Positions 1 to 9,427 of a stretch of 64,000 nt of DNA are shown in pieces (the stretch's first letter is position 1; the number at the start of each line of letters is the position of its first letter). The position numbers were made by a program, and so were the translations under genes. Source of the stretch: CADCWK01 sp965218235 (GTDB lineage Bacteria; Chloroflexota; Chloroflexia; Thermomicrobiales; UBA6265); assembly GCA_965218235.1 (NCBI GenBank), contig OZ244595.1, positions 496,001 through 560,000 on the forward strand, read 5' to 3'. The notes beneath the pieces were generated by a model. It worked only from the letters and a program-made list of their open reading frames with translations. It made no database searches and was not told the origin of the DNA.

Positions 1-1
1 C

Positions 2-3000
2 GGCCCGTCACAGCCGACCGGCCGGGCCTGGTGGCCCCGCCTCCAGTTCGGCGTCGCCGCCGTCCTGATCCTCGGCCTGTTCGCCACGATCCTCGCCCCA
101 ATGGACGACGGCCGCGTCGGCCTGTTCGGCGGCATCGGCAATGACGCGACCCCGACGGCTGAAGCTGCCCGCGGCCCCATCAATGTCGTCCTTCCCTCAA
201 CGAACCGCGGCCACACGGTCACATTCGACCGCCTGACCATCCCGGCGAGCCAACGACTTGTGCTCGACCCAGGATCATTCTCGATCGTGACAGCGGAAAG
301 TGGCTCACTCTCGATCGCCGAAGTTGGTATGGGCCTCGCCTATATCAACCCGGGTGGAATGATCCCGATCAGTCTCGATGGCGGCCACATCACCGCGCTG
401 GAAGATGGTCCGGCAACGATCCGACTGGTTACCATCTCGGCCATTGGGACGACCGACCAAGCGATTCCCGATGGAATCGTGCGAGAGCGGCTATCCGTCT
501 TCGACACGACCACATTCGCGGGTCAGAGCGAGGCCGAAGGACTGCTGACATCGGCCACGACAAGCTCGTACTACGCGCAGTTCGCCTTGCCCAGCACCTT
601 TGGTCCCAACCCGCCCCAAACCGGTGCCACACAAGCGTTCGTCCATGTCGAGTCCGGCACCACTCAGATCAATTCGCCCGGTCGTCAAGCCCGGTCGATA
701 CCTGCCGGGTTGGCATCGCCTGGTGACTTCGCCGTCGACATCGACCTCGCCGCCGGGGACGCCGCCATCGTGGGTGACGCGACCACCGCCAACTTCCGGA
801 CCGTCCCCGGTGGCGAGGACGGAACGGTCACCGCCCTGGTCCTGGCGCCGACGCTCCAGGCCACGCCACAGGTCATCTCGAATACCGCGACGCCCTCTGT
901 CGATCCGTCGCCTGGGCGAAGCGGGCAATTCAGCCTGGAGATCGAGCCCTACACGACGGAAGGCATCGTCGCCCTGGAGCGAGTCACGATCGAACCCGGC
1001 GTGAGCTGGGTCGTTCCTGATGGCAGTCCGATGACCGCCGTCTGGGTTGCCGGCTCGGCCACCCAGAGCCAGGACGGGGCGACGTTCCGGACCGAAACGA
1101 ACCCGTTGCGGTATCCCGATGTCGTCACGCTCGAACCCGGCATGACGATCGAGGCGCTCAGTCCCGAATCGGTCATTCTGGACCGGGCGGTGTTCTACCC
1201 ATCCAGAACGCCAATGCCGGCGACGACCGCCGGCGTGACCATCGCGCCACTCGGCCAGGCTCCGATCAACAACATCGCCAATGCGGCCGCCATCGATGTC
1301 CATCTCCGGGAGGGTGTCACCGGAAGCGACCCTCAGAGCCCGTTCATCATTCCGGATGACGTCATCACTGATCAGGCAACTGGTGTGTTCACGGTGCATT
1401 CCGGAACGCTCGACGCCGCCACGACGGGGAGCCGCATCCAGCCGTCCTCAACGGGAGCCCAGGTGAGCGCCGCCCGTGTCCTGGCCGGCGAGTCGGTGTC
1501 CGCCTACGGACTGGATGGCATCACTGTGGCGACGGCCTCGGGTGAGACGACGCCTGCCACGTTTGTCTCGGCTTACGCGACCGTCCAGTTCGCTGGTACG
1601 GCCGCGACACCGGGCGCGGTACCCACCAACCCAACAGCCCTTCTCGACACGACAGCGGATCCGTCAGACGCCAACCCGTTTTTGGTCTCGATCGAGCAGC
1701 ACGTCATGGGACCGGACGCCAGCTACCTGTTCCGGTTCGGCGACGCTCCCGGCGGCAGGATCGTCACCTGGGTAGCGAACGGTAGCGCGACCCTGACAAT
1801 GGGCGGACAGCACCCGGTCAAGATCTCGGCGGGTTCGCCCGGAACCGCTGTCTCGGACCTGGCGGTAACCGGCGATCTACGGGTCCTTCCGGGCTCGGAA
1901 GGCGCTACGCTCTATCACATCCAGATCGGCATCCCGTTCCCATTGAACGGAACGGGTGGAGCCGAGGGCACCGGGACGCTCGCCATCAGCTTCCTCGGCA
2001 ACTGGGCAGACAGTGGCTACGACGCACCGATGGTCTTCACGTCCGGGACCGGAGCGAACGCCCACATCACCCTGACCCTCGGCTCGACGGGTCCAGGACT
2101 GACGCGATTCGATGTCGGCACCGGAGGCGCCCTGGTTGCCCCCATCAATGGACCGGTTCACATTACGAGCGATGGCGGCCCCGTCAATCTCGGAGGGCTG
2201 GTCACCACGGACCCGTTGGAACGTGGTCAGCCCCTGAACATGGACATCCTCCCCGGCCAGAACGTCAACAGTTCGCCGGGTGGAACGTTCACCGTGGATG
2301 TCTCCGGCACACCGGCGGATTATCTAGCGCTTCAGATCAGCCCGACCGACGCAACGGCGGCCGCGACCCCGGTGGCAGACGTCGTCTCGTCGGTCAACGA
2401 TCCCGCGGCCTACACGGGTGGGGGAGGGGTCCTCGACATTCCAGCCAGTGATGACGGTCATCTCGTCAGCATCGAGCGGTTGCGCATTTCAGCTGGTGCC
2501 CGGCAGGATCTGCCGGCCGGCGCGAGCTACCTGCTCCAGTCCCTGCGTGGCGACTTCACAGTCGAGCAGACCGGTGTGCCCGAGTCGGTAAGCGTGACTG
2601 ATTCATCCGTGGTCGATGTCGGTCTGGGTGGCGGCGCGATCGTCGCGGGGGACGACGGCATCGTGGTCACCGTGCTGTCGATATCACCGCTTCAGGACCG
2701 ACCGTTCTGGCTGTTCGCCGTCGGGGGCAGCGCACCGCTTACGCTCTACGAGACCACCGATCTGATCGGGATGGTGCAGGCGAACGTGACGCTCGGCCGT
2801 GGCCCGGTACCGGCCGAACCCGAGCCAATCCCGCCGCTTGGAACAGACGCGGCCCCGGAGGGACTGACCGAATCGGCCACGATCCTGCTCTTCGCCGCGG
2901 AGGGCAACGCAACGACCTTCACGTCGACCGGTCCACTCCTGGAGAACGTCGGACAGGGCACGACGCCATCCGAGCCGGTCGCCACGCTAACGATCGAATC

Positions 3001-3673
3001 TGGCAACACGGTGGTCGTCCGCAACCCGGCCGCCGCAACGATCCAGCAGGCCCAGCCCGATGAGCCCTCGCTCTACACCTCTGTCTTCATCGCTCCGTTG
3101 GCACCTGAGGAGATAGACGCGACCCCAGTTACTGGAACTCCAGCCGCAGCCACCCCCAGCGCCGGCAGACCTGTCGCGGAAGCAGTCCGTCTGGCCTGCA
3201 ACGTCACGCCACGGACGATCGAGGAGCTGCTGGCGCTCTACGACGAGGGGGTCGCCAGCCCGGTCGATCCGTTCAGCCTCAGCCACCGCGACGACCAGGG
3301 TACCGGCACCCCGGCCGATCAGGCGACCGTCGCGGCCATCACCGATACACTGCGGCGGCAGGCGGCCTGCCAGCGCATGGGCGATCCACTGGGGCAATAT
3401 GCGCTCTACTCAGATGCATATCTCCGCGTCGTCCTGCCGATCGGCTATGACACCCGGGACCAGCTTGCCAGGCTGACCGAGCAGCCACCTACCCAAGGCA
3501 GCGGAGCGACGATCACTGGGGTATCCGTCTCCGATGTCGAGCTGTTCGTTGACGGCCGGGTCGGAGGCCGCGTCGCGCTCGATCACGAGTTCGCCTACGT
3601 CACCTTCACACGGGCGGCCGACGGAACCTGGCTGATGGATCTGTTCGACGATCGCGACGAGCCCGGCGCCTGA
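2..3673 (+). CDS. Large membrane-anchored extracellular protein with repeated cupin-like domains (5' end outside window)
   Basis: The first ATG (position 101) is not the true start: the same frame is open back to base 2 and encodes a hydrophobic helix (LQFGVAAVLILGLFATILAP), so the gene begins upstream of the window and is anchored by one membrane segment. The ~1190 residues after it are exported-type sequence, rich in G, T, S, P and A. They contain several ~150-residue units resembling beta-barrel cupins, with phrases such as LTIPASQRLVLDPGS followed by a glycine-rich strand and LEDG or AGD turns. A linker rich in TPAAATP precedes a C-terminal ~130-residue domain (two Cys, 'YLRVVLP', 'TFTRAADGTWLMD') that looks like an NTF2/SnoaL fold. 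Function unknown; metal-ligand histidines of true cupins are not obvious. The family call is inference. Confidence 0.75.
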   Translation, partial: GPSQPTGRAWWPRLQFGVAAVLILGLFATILAPMDDGRVGLFGGIGNDATPTAEAARGPINVVLPSTNRGHTVTFDRLTIPASQRLVLDPGSFSIVTAESGSLSIAEVGMGLAYINPGGMIPISLDGGHITALEDGPATIRLVTISAIGTTDQAIPDGIVRERLSVFDTTTFAGQSEAEGLLTSATTSSYYAQFALPSTFGPNPPQTGATQAFVHVESGTTQINSPGRQARSIPAGLASPGDFAVDIDLAAGDAAIVGDATTANFRTVPGGEDGTVTALVLAPTLQATPQVISNTATPSVDPSPGRSGQFSLEIEPYTTEGIVALERVTIEPGVSWVVPDGSPMTAVWVAGSATQSQDGATFRTETNPLRYPDVVTLEPGMTIEALSPESVILDRAVFYPSRTPMPATTAGVTIAPLGQAPINNIANAAAIDVHLREGVTGSDPQSPFIIPDDVITDQATGVFTVHSGTLDAATTGSRIQPSSTGAQVSAARVLAGESVSAYGLDGITVATASGETTPATFVSAYATVQFAGTAATPGAVPTNPTALLDTTADPSDANPFLVSIEQHVMGPDASYLFRFGDAPGGRIVTWVANGSATLTMGGQHPVKISAGSPGTAVSDLAVTGDLRVLPGSEGATLYHIQIGIPFPLNGTGGAEGTGTLAISFLGNWADSGYDAPMVFTSGTGANAHITLTLGSTGPGLTRFDVGTGGALVAPINGPVHITSDGGPVNLGGLVTTDPLERGQPLNMDILPGQNVNSSPGGTFTVDVSGTPADYLALQISPTDATAAATPVADVVSSVNDPAAYTGGGGVLDIPASDDGHLVSIERLRISAGARQDLPAGASYLLQSLRGDFTVEQTGVPESVSVTDSSVVDVGLGGGAIVAGDDGIVVTVLSISPLQDRPFWLFAVGGSAPLTLYETTDLIGMVQANVTLGRGPVPAEPEPIPPLGTDAAPEGLTESATILLFAAEGNATTFTSTGPLLENVGQGTTPSEPVATLTIESGNTVVVRNPAAATIQQAQPDEPSLYTSVFIAPLAPEEIDATPVTGTPAAATPSAGRPVAEAVRLACNVTPRTIEELLALYDEGVASPVDPFSLSHRDDQGTGTPADQATVAAITDTLRRQAACQRMGDPLGQYALYSDAYLRVVLPIGYDTRDQLARLTEQPPTQGSGATITGVSVSDVELFVDGRVGGRVALDHEFAYVTFTRAADGTWLMDLFDDRDEPGA

Positions 3674-4048
3674 TCGGTCACCCAGCATCTGTCGCACCAG
3701 TTTCGATCACTGCGCGGGACGTCTTCGGGTTGTCTCCCGGAGGCGTGTCGCCTTGCCTCAGCCCCTTGCTTGCGACGCGGTCCCTGGCCGCTGCCTGACC
3801 AGCACCTCGTCACGCTGCACGCTGTTGCGGGAACGCGACCCGGCGCCGGACGAGTCGCATTGGATCCTGCCCAATCGACCAGTTCCGCAACGTCGCCGCC
3901 CATGGTGAGATTTGGCGAACATCGACGCCGATCGACGTCTTTTCGCGGCATTGGACATAGACTGCACGGGCATCCCGCCAGATCGATCCGGCGGCACACC
4001 GGCCGCGGGCATCCGATCCCCCGATGGCCTGCCGACAGGAGGACCGAT
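3674..4048. other. Intergenic stretch with no gene recognised
   Basis: About 375 bp between the large anchored protein and the MFS exporter. An open frame runs through it in phase with the exporter, but its composition is Arg/Pro/His-rich and the exporter has a much better start at 4049. No clear terminator hairpin or promoter was identified. Confidence 0.5.
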
Positions 4049-5629
4049 GTGAGCGCCACGACCACCGCGACGACCACGGGCGGCGCCATCCCGCGCTGGG
4101 TCCTCGTCGCGACCATCCTCGGCTCGAGCATGGTCTTCATCGACAGCTCGGTCGTCAACGTCGCCCTGCCCACGCTCCAGACGGACCTCGGCGCGACCGC
4201 CGCCGCGACGCAGTGGGTCGTCGAGGCCTACGCCCTGTTCCTCGCCGCCCTGATCCTCGTCGGCGGGGCGCTGGGGGACAAGTTCGGCCGCCGGCGGCTG
4301 TTCGTCCTCGGGACGGTCATCTTCACCGTCACCTCGGTCTGGTGCGCCGTCGCCCCCGACATCGGCAACCTGATCGTCGCCCGCGCCGCGCAGGGCATCG
4401 GCGGGGCGCTGCTGACCCCGGCCAGCCTCGCCCTGATCAGCGCGACCTTCGAGGACGAGACCGGGCGCGGCCGGGCGATCGGGACGTGGTCCGGCTTCAC
4501 GTCGATCACCTCGGCCGGTGGGCCCGTGCTGGGCGGCTTCCTCGTCGAGCAGGGGTCCTGGCGCTGGATCTTCCTGATCAACATCCCCTTTGCCGTCGCC
4601 GTCCTCCTCATCACCCTCCGCTATGTCCCCGAGAGCCGCGACCCGAACGCCGGGCGGCTGGACTGGCCGGCCGCGATCCTCGCGACGGTCGGGCTGGGTG
4701 GCGTCGTCTATGGGCTGATCGAGGCCTCGACCCGAGGCTGGACGGATGGCAGGGTGGACCTGGCGCTGGCAGTCGGGGTCGTGGCGCTGGCGGCGTTCGT
4801 CGTCACCGAGGCCCGGACCCGCGAGCCGATGATGCCGCTCGGCCTGTTCCGCTCCCGGACCTTCAGCGGAACCAATCTGCTGACCCTTCTGCTCTACGCC
4901 GCGCTGGGCGGGGCGCTCTACTTCCTGCCGTTCCTGCTGATCCAGGTCCGGGGCTACACCTCGACCGAGGCCGGCGCCGCGCTGCTGCCGTTCGTGCTGC
5001 TGCTCTTCGTGCTGTCACGCTGGGCCGGTGGGCTGATCGGCCGCTTCGGGGCGAAGCTGCCGCTGATCGTCGGCCCGCTGATCGCCGCCGCCGGTTTCAC
5101 CCTGTTCGCCGTGCCGGGGCTCGGCGGCTCGTACTGGACGACCTACTTCCCGGCCGTCGTCGTCCTCGGCCTCGGCATGGCCGTCACCGTCGCGCCGCTG
5201 ACGACGGCGGTGATGGGGGCCGTCTCGGCCAGCCGGACCGGGATCGCCTCCGGCGTCAACAACGCCGTCGCCCGGACGGCCTCCCTGCTCGCGATCGCCG
5301 TCTTCGGGATCATCGTCGCCAGCACCTTCACCGCGGACCTCGACGATCGCCTCGCTGGCATCCCGCTGGCGCCCGAGGCCCGAACCGCGGTCGACGACCA
5401 GTCGGACCTGCTCGCCGGCGCTGTGGCGCCGGACACGCTCGACGCCCCGACGCGGGACGCGGTCAACGGCGCGATCGACCGGTCGTTCCTGTCCGCCTTC
5501 CGGGTCGCGATGCTGGTCGCGGCCGGGATGGCCGTCGTCAGCGCCATCGCCGCCGCCTGGCTGGTCGAGGGCCGCCATCTCCCGAAGCCGGACACAGCCG
5601 TAACCGCCAGCCAACCCAGGCAGCGATGA
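4049..5629 (+). CDS. DHA2-family MFS multidrug exporter (14-helix type)
   Basis: Proton-driven drug/metabolite efflux permease of the EmrB/QacA (DHA2) family, acting in the cytoplasmic membrane. I place the start at GTG 4049 because AGGAGG lies six bases upstream and the protein then begins with a normal short tail followed by the first helix (WVLVATILGSSMVFIDSSVV). The motif-C-like stretch and motif A (GALGDKFGRRRLF) are present, and about 14 hydrophobic segments fill the 526 residues, the usual family length. The frame is open further upstream, but that extension has non-coding composition. The gene ends eight bases before a convergent small membrane protein gene. Substrate cannot be told from sequence. 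Confidence 0.9.
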   Translation: MSATTTATTTGGAIPRWVLVATILGSSMVFIDSSVVNVALPTLQTDLGATAAATQWVVEAYALFLAALILVGGALGDKFGRRRLFVLGTVIFTVTSVWCAVAPDIGNLIVARAAQGIGGALLTPASLALISATFEDETGRGRAIGTWSGFTSITSAGGPVLGGFLVEQGSWRWIFLINIPFAVAVLLITLRYVPESRDPNAGRLDWPAAILATVGLGGVVYGLIEASTRGWTDGRVDLALAVGVVALAAFVVTEARTREPMMPLGLFRSRTFSGTNLLTLLLYAALGGALYFLPFLLIQVRGYTSTEAGAALLPFVLLLFVLSRWAGGLIGRFGAKLPLIVGPLIAAAGFTLFAVPGLGGSYWTTYFPAVVVLGLGMAVTVAPLTTAVMGAVSASRTGIASGVNNAVARTASLLAIAVFGIIVASTFTADLDDRLAGIPLAPEARTAVDDQSDLLAGAVAPDTLDAPTRDAVNGAIDRSFLSAFRVAMLVAAGMAVVSAIAAAWLVEGRHLPKPDTAVTASQPRQR

Positions 5630-5637
5630 TCTGAACG

Positions 5638-5904
5638 CTATCGCCCAACGACTGTCGACCGCCGCGAGAGTTCCGCCGCCATCCGTCGCTGGACGCGACC
5701 GCCCTGCCAGAGGACGATGACCTGAATCAGGGTCAGGACCGCGGCGATTGCGGCCAGAATGAACCCGACCAGCGCGTCTCCCGCCGCGATCACCGCCGCG
5801 CCACCGAGGACTCCAGCCGACCCGAACACGATCAGCGCCCAGATGAACGCCGCGAACTGGACGATGACCGTCCCCACCAGAAACAGACGGCGCAGACATC
5901 CCAC
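5638..5904 (-). CDS. Small two-helix membrane protein, paralogue of the 8688-9101 protein
   Basis: An 88-residue protein with two hydrophobic helices separated by a short loop and a basic C-terminus (RVQRRMAAELSRR). The start chosen is GTG 5904, with GGAGA seven bases upstream. It was fixed by alignment with the paralogue at 8688-9101, which starts the same way: LVGCLRRLFLVGTVIVQF here against LVAYLRSLFVALTIAVQL there. A longer frame upstream exists but is not shared. No known domain was recognised. Both paralogues sit beside genes for secreted beta-rich proteins. Confidence 0.7.
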   Translation of the reverse strand: MGCLRRLFLVGTVIVQFAAFIWALIVFGSAGVLGGAAVIAAGDALVGFILAAIAAVLTLIQVIVLWQGGRVQRRMAAELSRRSTVVGR

Positions 5905-6114
5905 GAGCAGTCTCCATCCGATCGACACGAACACGCGGCCTGTCGTGGCCGCCACTCCGGCATTCCCGCGGAGCTGACCATATCCGACAGTCATCCCGAC
6001 CGGGTTCGGCCGGTTCTGGTGCCGACCGTTCGCCCCCGGACATCCTCGCCGGTGTCCGCTACCCTTGCCGGAGCCGGGCACGCCGATGATTGCCCTCTCG
6101 TGTCGGAGATTGTC

Positions 6115-7149
6115 ATGCGGGCGTTTTTCACTTCCTGGCGCGGCCTCGGTCTGGTTGCGCTGATCCTCGGTCTGCTGGGGCCGCTCCCGGTCTCGGCGCA
6201 GGACGAGACGGCGACGCTAACGGTCATCAGCATGAGTTGCCCTCGAGGTTACAGCGGTCCGGACTACTACGAGACCTGCCAGAGCCCACTGATGCCGGAT
6301 ACGCACTTCAGCGTCATTGGCCCCCTCGAAGAGGTCGAGCGAGTGATCGGTCCGGATGAACTCAACATCCTGGAAAGCGGCCAGACCGACGCGTCGGGCA
6401 CGATCGTCTTCGGCGACCTCGATCCGGGCGAATACGAGGTGCTTGGGGGACTTCCTGCTGACTTCGGGGGTGTCGCCTCCTATTGCTACCCGTCCGGAGA
6501 CCCGGAGACGCAGATTCCGGCCCGGACGACAGGTACGGATCAGAGCTACTCGAGTGCTCCCGGTCCGGGCGCTTTCAGCACCTTCGTCTCCCTGGAGGTC
6601 GGAGACGAGACCGTCTGCGAGGTCTACGCGATCGGCACGCCGCTGACTCCGCCGAGCGCCGCCCCGTCGGCCGATCCCAGCCCAGCCACTGGTACGGATG
6701 CTCCCGCCGCGACGGAGCCAGTGGCGCCGGCAACCGGGAACGACGGCAGCCGGGCGGCGATCTTCGCCGGCGACTGCGGGCCCGGGACGTTCTCTGACCC
6801 CGTCGCGGTCCTGACCAACGTCTCGCCGCCCGACGGGGACGCGCAGGGTGCCAGCGTCGCCGCACCGGTCGAGACGTCGCTGACCACGCTCGACCTCTCC
6901 CTCGACGACCTGCTCGCCGACGACCATGTCCTTGTCGTCTTCGATGAGGACGACGACACCGTCCCGCTGGCCTGTGGGGCGATCGGCGGGATCGTCGCCG
7001 GGGACGGCTCGCTCGCGTTCGGGCTGCCGCTGGTCGGGGAGTCCTTGTACTCCGGCATCGCCACCCTGACCCCGGACGGCGACCAGACGATCGCCACGAT
7101 CGCCCTCGCGAGGAACCTCTCCGGTGAGGAGGCAACTCCGGCACCCTGA
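6115..7149 (+). CDS. Secreted protein with prealbumin-like N-terminal domain and shared C-terminal domain
   Basis: A 344-residue exported protein. ATG 6115 has GGAG seven bases upstream and opens a classical Sec signal peptide (MRAFFTSWRGLGLVALILGL ... PVSAQ, cleavage after SAQ likely). The mature N-terminal half has a cysteine-bounded beta domain (MSCPRGYSGPDYYETC, then DASGTIVFGDLDPGEYEV), the pattern of SpaA/Cna-B-like prealbumin folds. A PSADPSPATG-type linker leads to a ~115-residue C-terminal domain (AGDCGPGTFSDPV ... ADDHVLVVFDED ... LACGAIGG) that is repeated in the next gene (7452-8567). Role unknown; probably cell-surface or extracellular. Followed directly by a 15-bp perfect hairpin. 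Confidence 0.8.
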   Translation: MRAFFTSWRGLGLVALILGLLGPLPVSAQDETATLTVISMSCPRGYSGPDYYETCQSPLMPDTHFSVIGPLEEVERVIGPDELNILESGQTDASGTIVFGDLDPGEYEVLGGLPADFGGVASYCYPSGDPETQIPARTTGTDQSYSSAPGPGAFSTFVSLEVGDETVCEVYAIGTPLTPPSAAPSADPSPATGTDAPAATEPVAPATGNDGSRAAIFAGDCGPGTFSDPVAVLTNVSPPDGDAQGASVAAPVETSLTTLDLSLDDLLADDHVLVVFDEDDDTVPLACGAIGGIVAGDGSLAFGLPLVGESLYSGIATLTPDGDQTIATIALARNLSGEEATPAP

Positions 7150-7165
7150 CGACGCCCGCTGGACG

Positions 7166-7208
7166 CGATGAAGCCGCCGACCTCAACAGGGGATCGGCGG
7201 CTTCATCG
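7166..7208 (+). terminator. Perfect 15-bp hairpin after the secreted-protein gene
   Basis: Arms 7166-7180 and 7194-7208 are perfect reverse complements (CGATGAAGCCGCCGA and its complement) around a 13-nt loop, 17 bases after the stop codon. There is no T-run after it. I infer a terminator or 3'-end stabiliser; the same kind of structure follows other genes in this window. Confidence 0.7.
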
Positions 7209-7451
7209 TGTCCCGCGAGCGTTGCAGGCTACCAATCTTCTGCAAATGTGACGGTTCGAACCTGATCGTTCTGATTTGATCGAACGTGGGTATTGCGGAA
7301 CATCCATTGGTCCCATAGGATGCGGCACCACTCGGATTCGGTCTGGCCGGACCTTTGGCTGGGGACGACATCCGAATGGGTACATGTGGCGTCGATGCCA
7401 GATCGCCAGCCCATGCGCGATCGGTTGGATCGATGCCGGGAGGAATCGTCG

Positions 7452-8567
7452 ATGAAGCCGTTGCGGAATCGCTGGATGGTCTGTCTCGCCCTGGCTGCGC
7501 TCGTCCTGACCCTCGTCGGCGCGCCATGGCTGGCCCCGGCCCAGGGCCGGGCCCAAGTGGACACCTGCGCCGACTACACCTACCGCGAGGATGCCCAGAA
7601 CGCCTTCCAGGATCCGGAGGCCTGTCCCGGACTCCCTTCAAGAGACACGGCGCCGACGCCGGTCCCAACGCTGGACCCGACTCCGGTACCGACGCTGGTC
7701 CCAACGCAGATCCCAACGGCGATTCCGGCGGGCGGCCAGGGGTACGCCTGCTCCGACTATCTCTACCGCGAAGATGCCCAGAACGGTTTCCAGGACCCGG
7801 AGGCGTGCCCCGAGCTGCCTTCGAAGGATACGGCGCCAACGTGCGGCGACTTCGCCACACAGGCCGAGGCGCAGGCCTTCTACAACCAGGACCCGTACCG
7901 CTATTGGACACTGACGGATCAGGGGCGCGGCATCGGAACGGACGCGACGACGGCCTGTCCGGAGCTCGCCGTCGCTCCGCCAGTCGCGGAACAGCCAGTA
8001 CCCAGCGGACCGGTCACCACTTCGGTCACCACTCCTGTCACTGGCCGAGCCGCCGGTAACGCGTCCCGGACCTCGGGATCGGCGGAGACGGAGTCCACCT
8101 CGGGGGCAGCGCCGGCGGGCAGGGTTTCTCGGGCCGCGATCACCGCGACCGAACCCGATGGCAGCGACGCCGTCATCTTTCCCGGCACCTGCGAGACCGA
8201 GACCTTCGACGATCCAATGGCGCAGCTGACCGACGTGGTATCGGTGGCGGGTGAGGCGACGGGCGCCGACGCGTTCAGCACTGTCGCGACTTCGTTCAGC
8301 ACGGTCGATCTGACCCTCGATGAGCTGCTCGCCGACGAGCACGTCCTCGTGGTGTTCGATGAGATCCAGACGGAGCGCGCCCTGTCCTGCGGCCCGATCG
8401 GCGGCATGATCGCCGACGATGGGTCGCTCGCGATCGGGCTGCGGGAAACCCCCGGCGCCGGCTGGTCCGGCGTCGCCTACCTGGCGCCGGACGCCGATGG
8501 AACGAGCATCACGATCTTCCTGGCCGAGGGCCTCGCCGCGACGGGCGAGTCGCCCAAGGAGGGGTAA
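7452..8567 (+). CDS. Secreted protein with excalibur-like repeats and shared C-terminal domain
   Basis: A 371-residue exported protein. ATG 7452 follows GGGAGGA by seven bases; the frame upstream is not signal-like. The leader (MKPLRNRWMVCLALAALVLT ... GRAQ) is a Sec signal peptide. The mature protein has two near-identical ~25-residue units (CADYTYREDAQNAFQDPEAC and CSDYLYREDAQNGFQDPEAC) separated by a Pro/Thr linker of TPVPT/DPTPVPT repeats. A third related unit (CGDFATQAEAQAFYNQDP) resembles the excalibur calcium-binding-like motif. After a low-complexity TGRAAGNASRT region comes a ~115-residue domain (FPGTCETETFDDP ... ADEHVLVVFDEIQ ... LSCGPIGGM) clearly homologous to the C-terminus of the 6115-7149 protein. 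Function unknown. Confidence 0.8.
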   Translation: MKPLRNRWMVCLALAALVLTLVGAPWLAPAQGRAQVDTCADYTYREDAQNAFQDPEACPGLPSRDTAPTPVPTLDPTPVPTLVPTQIPTAIPAGGQGYACSDYLYREDAQNGFQDPEACPELPSKDTAPTCGDFATQAEAQAFYNQDPYRYWTLTDQGRGIGTDATTACPELAVAPPVAEQPVPSGPVTTSVTTPVTGRAAGNASRTSGSAETESTSGAAPAGRVSRAAITATEPDGSDAVIFPGTCETETFDDPMAQLTDVVSVAGEATGADAFSTVATSFSTVDLTLDELLADEHVLVVFDEIQTERALSCGPIGGMIADDGSLAIGLRETPGAGWSGVAYLAPDADGTSITIFLAEGLAATGESPKEG

Positions 8568-8642
8568 CGATCCCGGCGAGCGACGCTCGCCGATCGTGGA
8601 TGCGCGACATCCCGAATCACATCAATCGAGACGACACGCCAT

Positions 8643-8682
8643 GGCAGAACAGCCTCGTCCATCAGCGCGAGGGTGTTCTGCC
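8643..8682. terminator. Hairpin between convergent genes
   Basis: Arms 8643-8657 (GGCAGAACAGCCTCG) and 8668-8682 pair at 14 of 15 positions with a 10-nt loop. It lies between the convergent genes ending at 8567 and 8688, so it could terminate both. No strong T-tract on either side. Confidence 0.6.
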
Positions 8683-8687
8683 TTGAT

Positions 8688-9101
8688 CTATCTACTCCCA
8701 CTTTCACCACCGTCTTCGCTCCCACCCGTATCTTTGCCGTCGCGGTGCGAGCCGCCGCGGTGCGAGCCGCCGCGGTCGCTACTGTCCGTACCGGTGGCGG
8801 TGTCGCGATCGCCTTGGGACCGGCGGGACGAGCGGACGGGGGCGGACCGCTGAGCGGGAGGAACGCCGCCCGCCCGCCGGGACGGACCACGGCGCTCCCG
8901 CCAGAGCAGTACCGCCATGCCGACGGTCATCAGCGCGGCGACGGCGGCGAGGTAGTAGACGGCGCGGGCATCGGTCGCGTTCACGATCGAGCGATCGTCG
9001 TCGTACGCCTGGCTGTTCCCCATGATCACCAGCACGTAGGCCAGCGTCACGAGCTGGACCGCGATCGTCAAGGCCACGAACAGGCTGCGCAGATACGCCA
9101 C
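8688..9101 (-). CDS. Two-helix membrane protein with charged low-complexity tail
   Basis: A 137-residue protein starting at GTG 9101, with GGAGG four to five bases upstream; a longer frame upstream is rejected because the paralogue at 5638-5904 starts at the same place. It has two membrane helices (LFVALTIAVQLVTLAYVLVI and YYLAAVAALMTVGMAVLLW), then a hydrophilic tail rich in R, S, G and D with repeats (GGSHRGGSHR). The paralogue lacks this tail. No known domain. The tail's DNA is a short tandem repeat (GCGGTGCGAGCCGCC units near 8750), so its length may vary between strains. Confidence 0.65.
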   Translation of the reverse strand: MAYLRSLFVALTIAVQLVTLAYVLVIMGNSQAYDDDRSIVNATDARAVYYLAAVAALMTVGMAVLLWRERRGPSRRAGGVPPAQRSAPVRSSRRSQGDRDTATGTDSSDRGGSHRGGSHRDGKDTGGSEDGGESGSR

Positions 9102-9427
9102 GAGGTTCCTCCGACTGGTCAGATGATGATGCCGGGCGAGCGCTTCGCCCGGTGTCCGGACTGCGGCCATTGTTCCGGTCAGCTGACGCCCCGGCAAGGC
9201 CCAACCGGTCCGGACGCTCGAAACGCACGGCACGGAGAGCCGGGACGGATCGGCGACGTGGGGAACCAGATGCGGCACAATGCTGGTGGGTTCCTGATCC
9301 GGAATCCGGCCGGCCAGCGCTGGCCCGAGCCAACCGGATCGACGCCCGAGCGCTCCCCGCGCTCCCACGGCGACCCACGACCGCGCCGCTCCAGCAGCGA
9401 CGTCCCAGCCAGAGAGCAGGTACCGAG
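9102..9427. other. Divergent intergenic region with a small hairpin
   Basis: 326 bp between the small membrane protein (minus) and xylA (plus), so it should hold both promoters. A hairpin with 8-bp arms (9132-9139 and 9145-9152, CCGGGCGA) and a 5-nt loop lies near the minus-strand gene. I saw no convincing xylose-type operator or promoter hexamers. Confidence 0.5.

Noticed and set aside
3770..4048. Upstream extension of the first DHA2 exporter
   Set aside because: GTG 4049 has AGGAGG at six bases and begins a normal N-terminus; the extension is basic low-complexity sequence.
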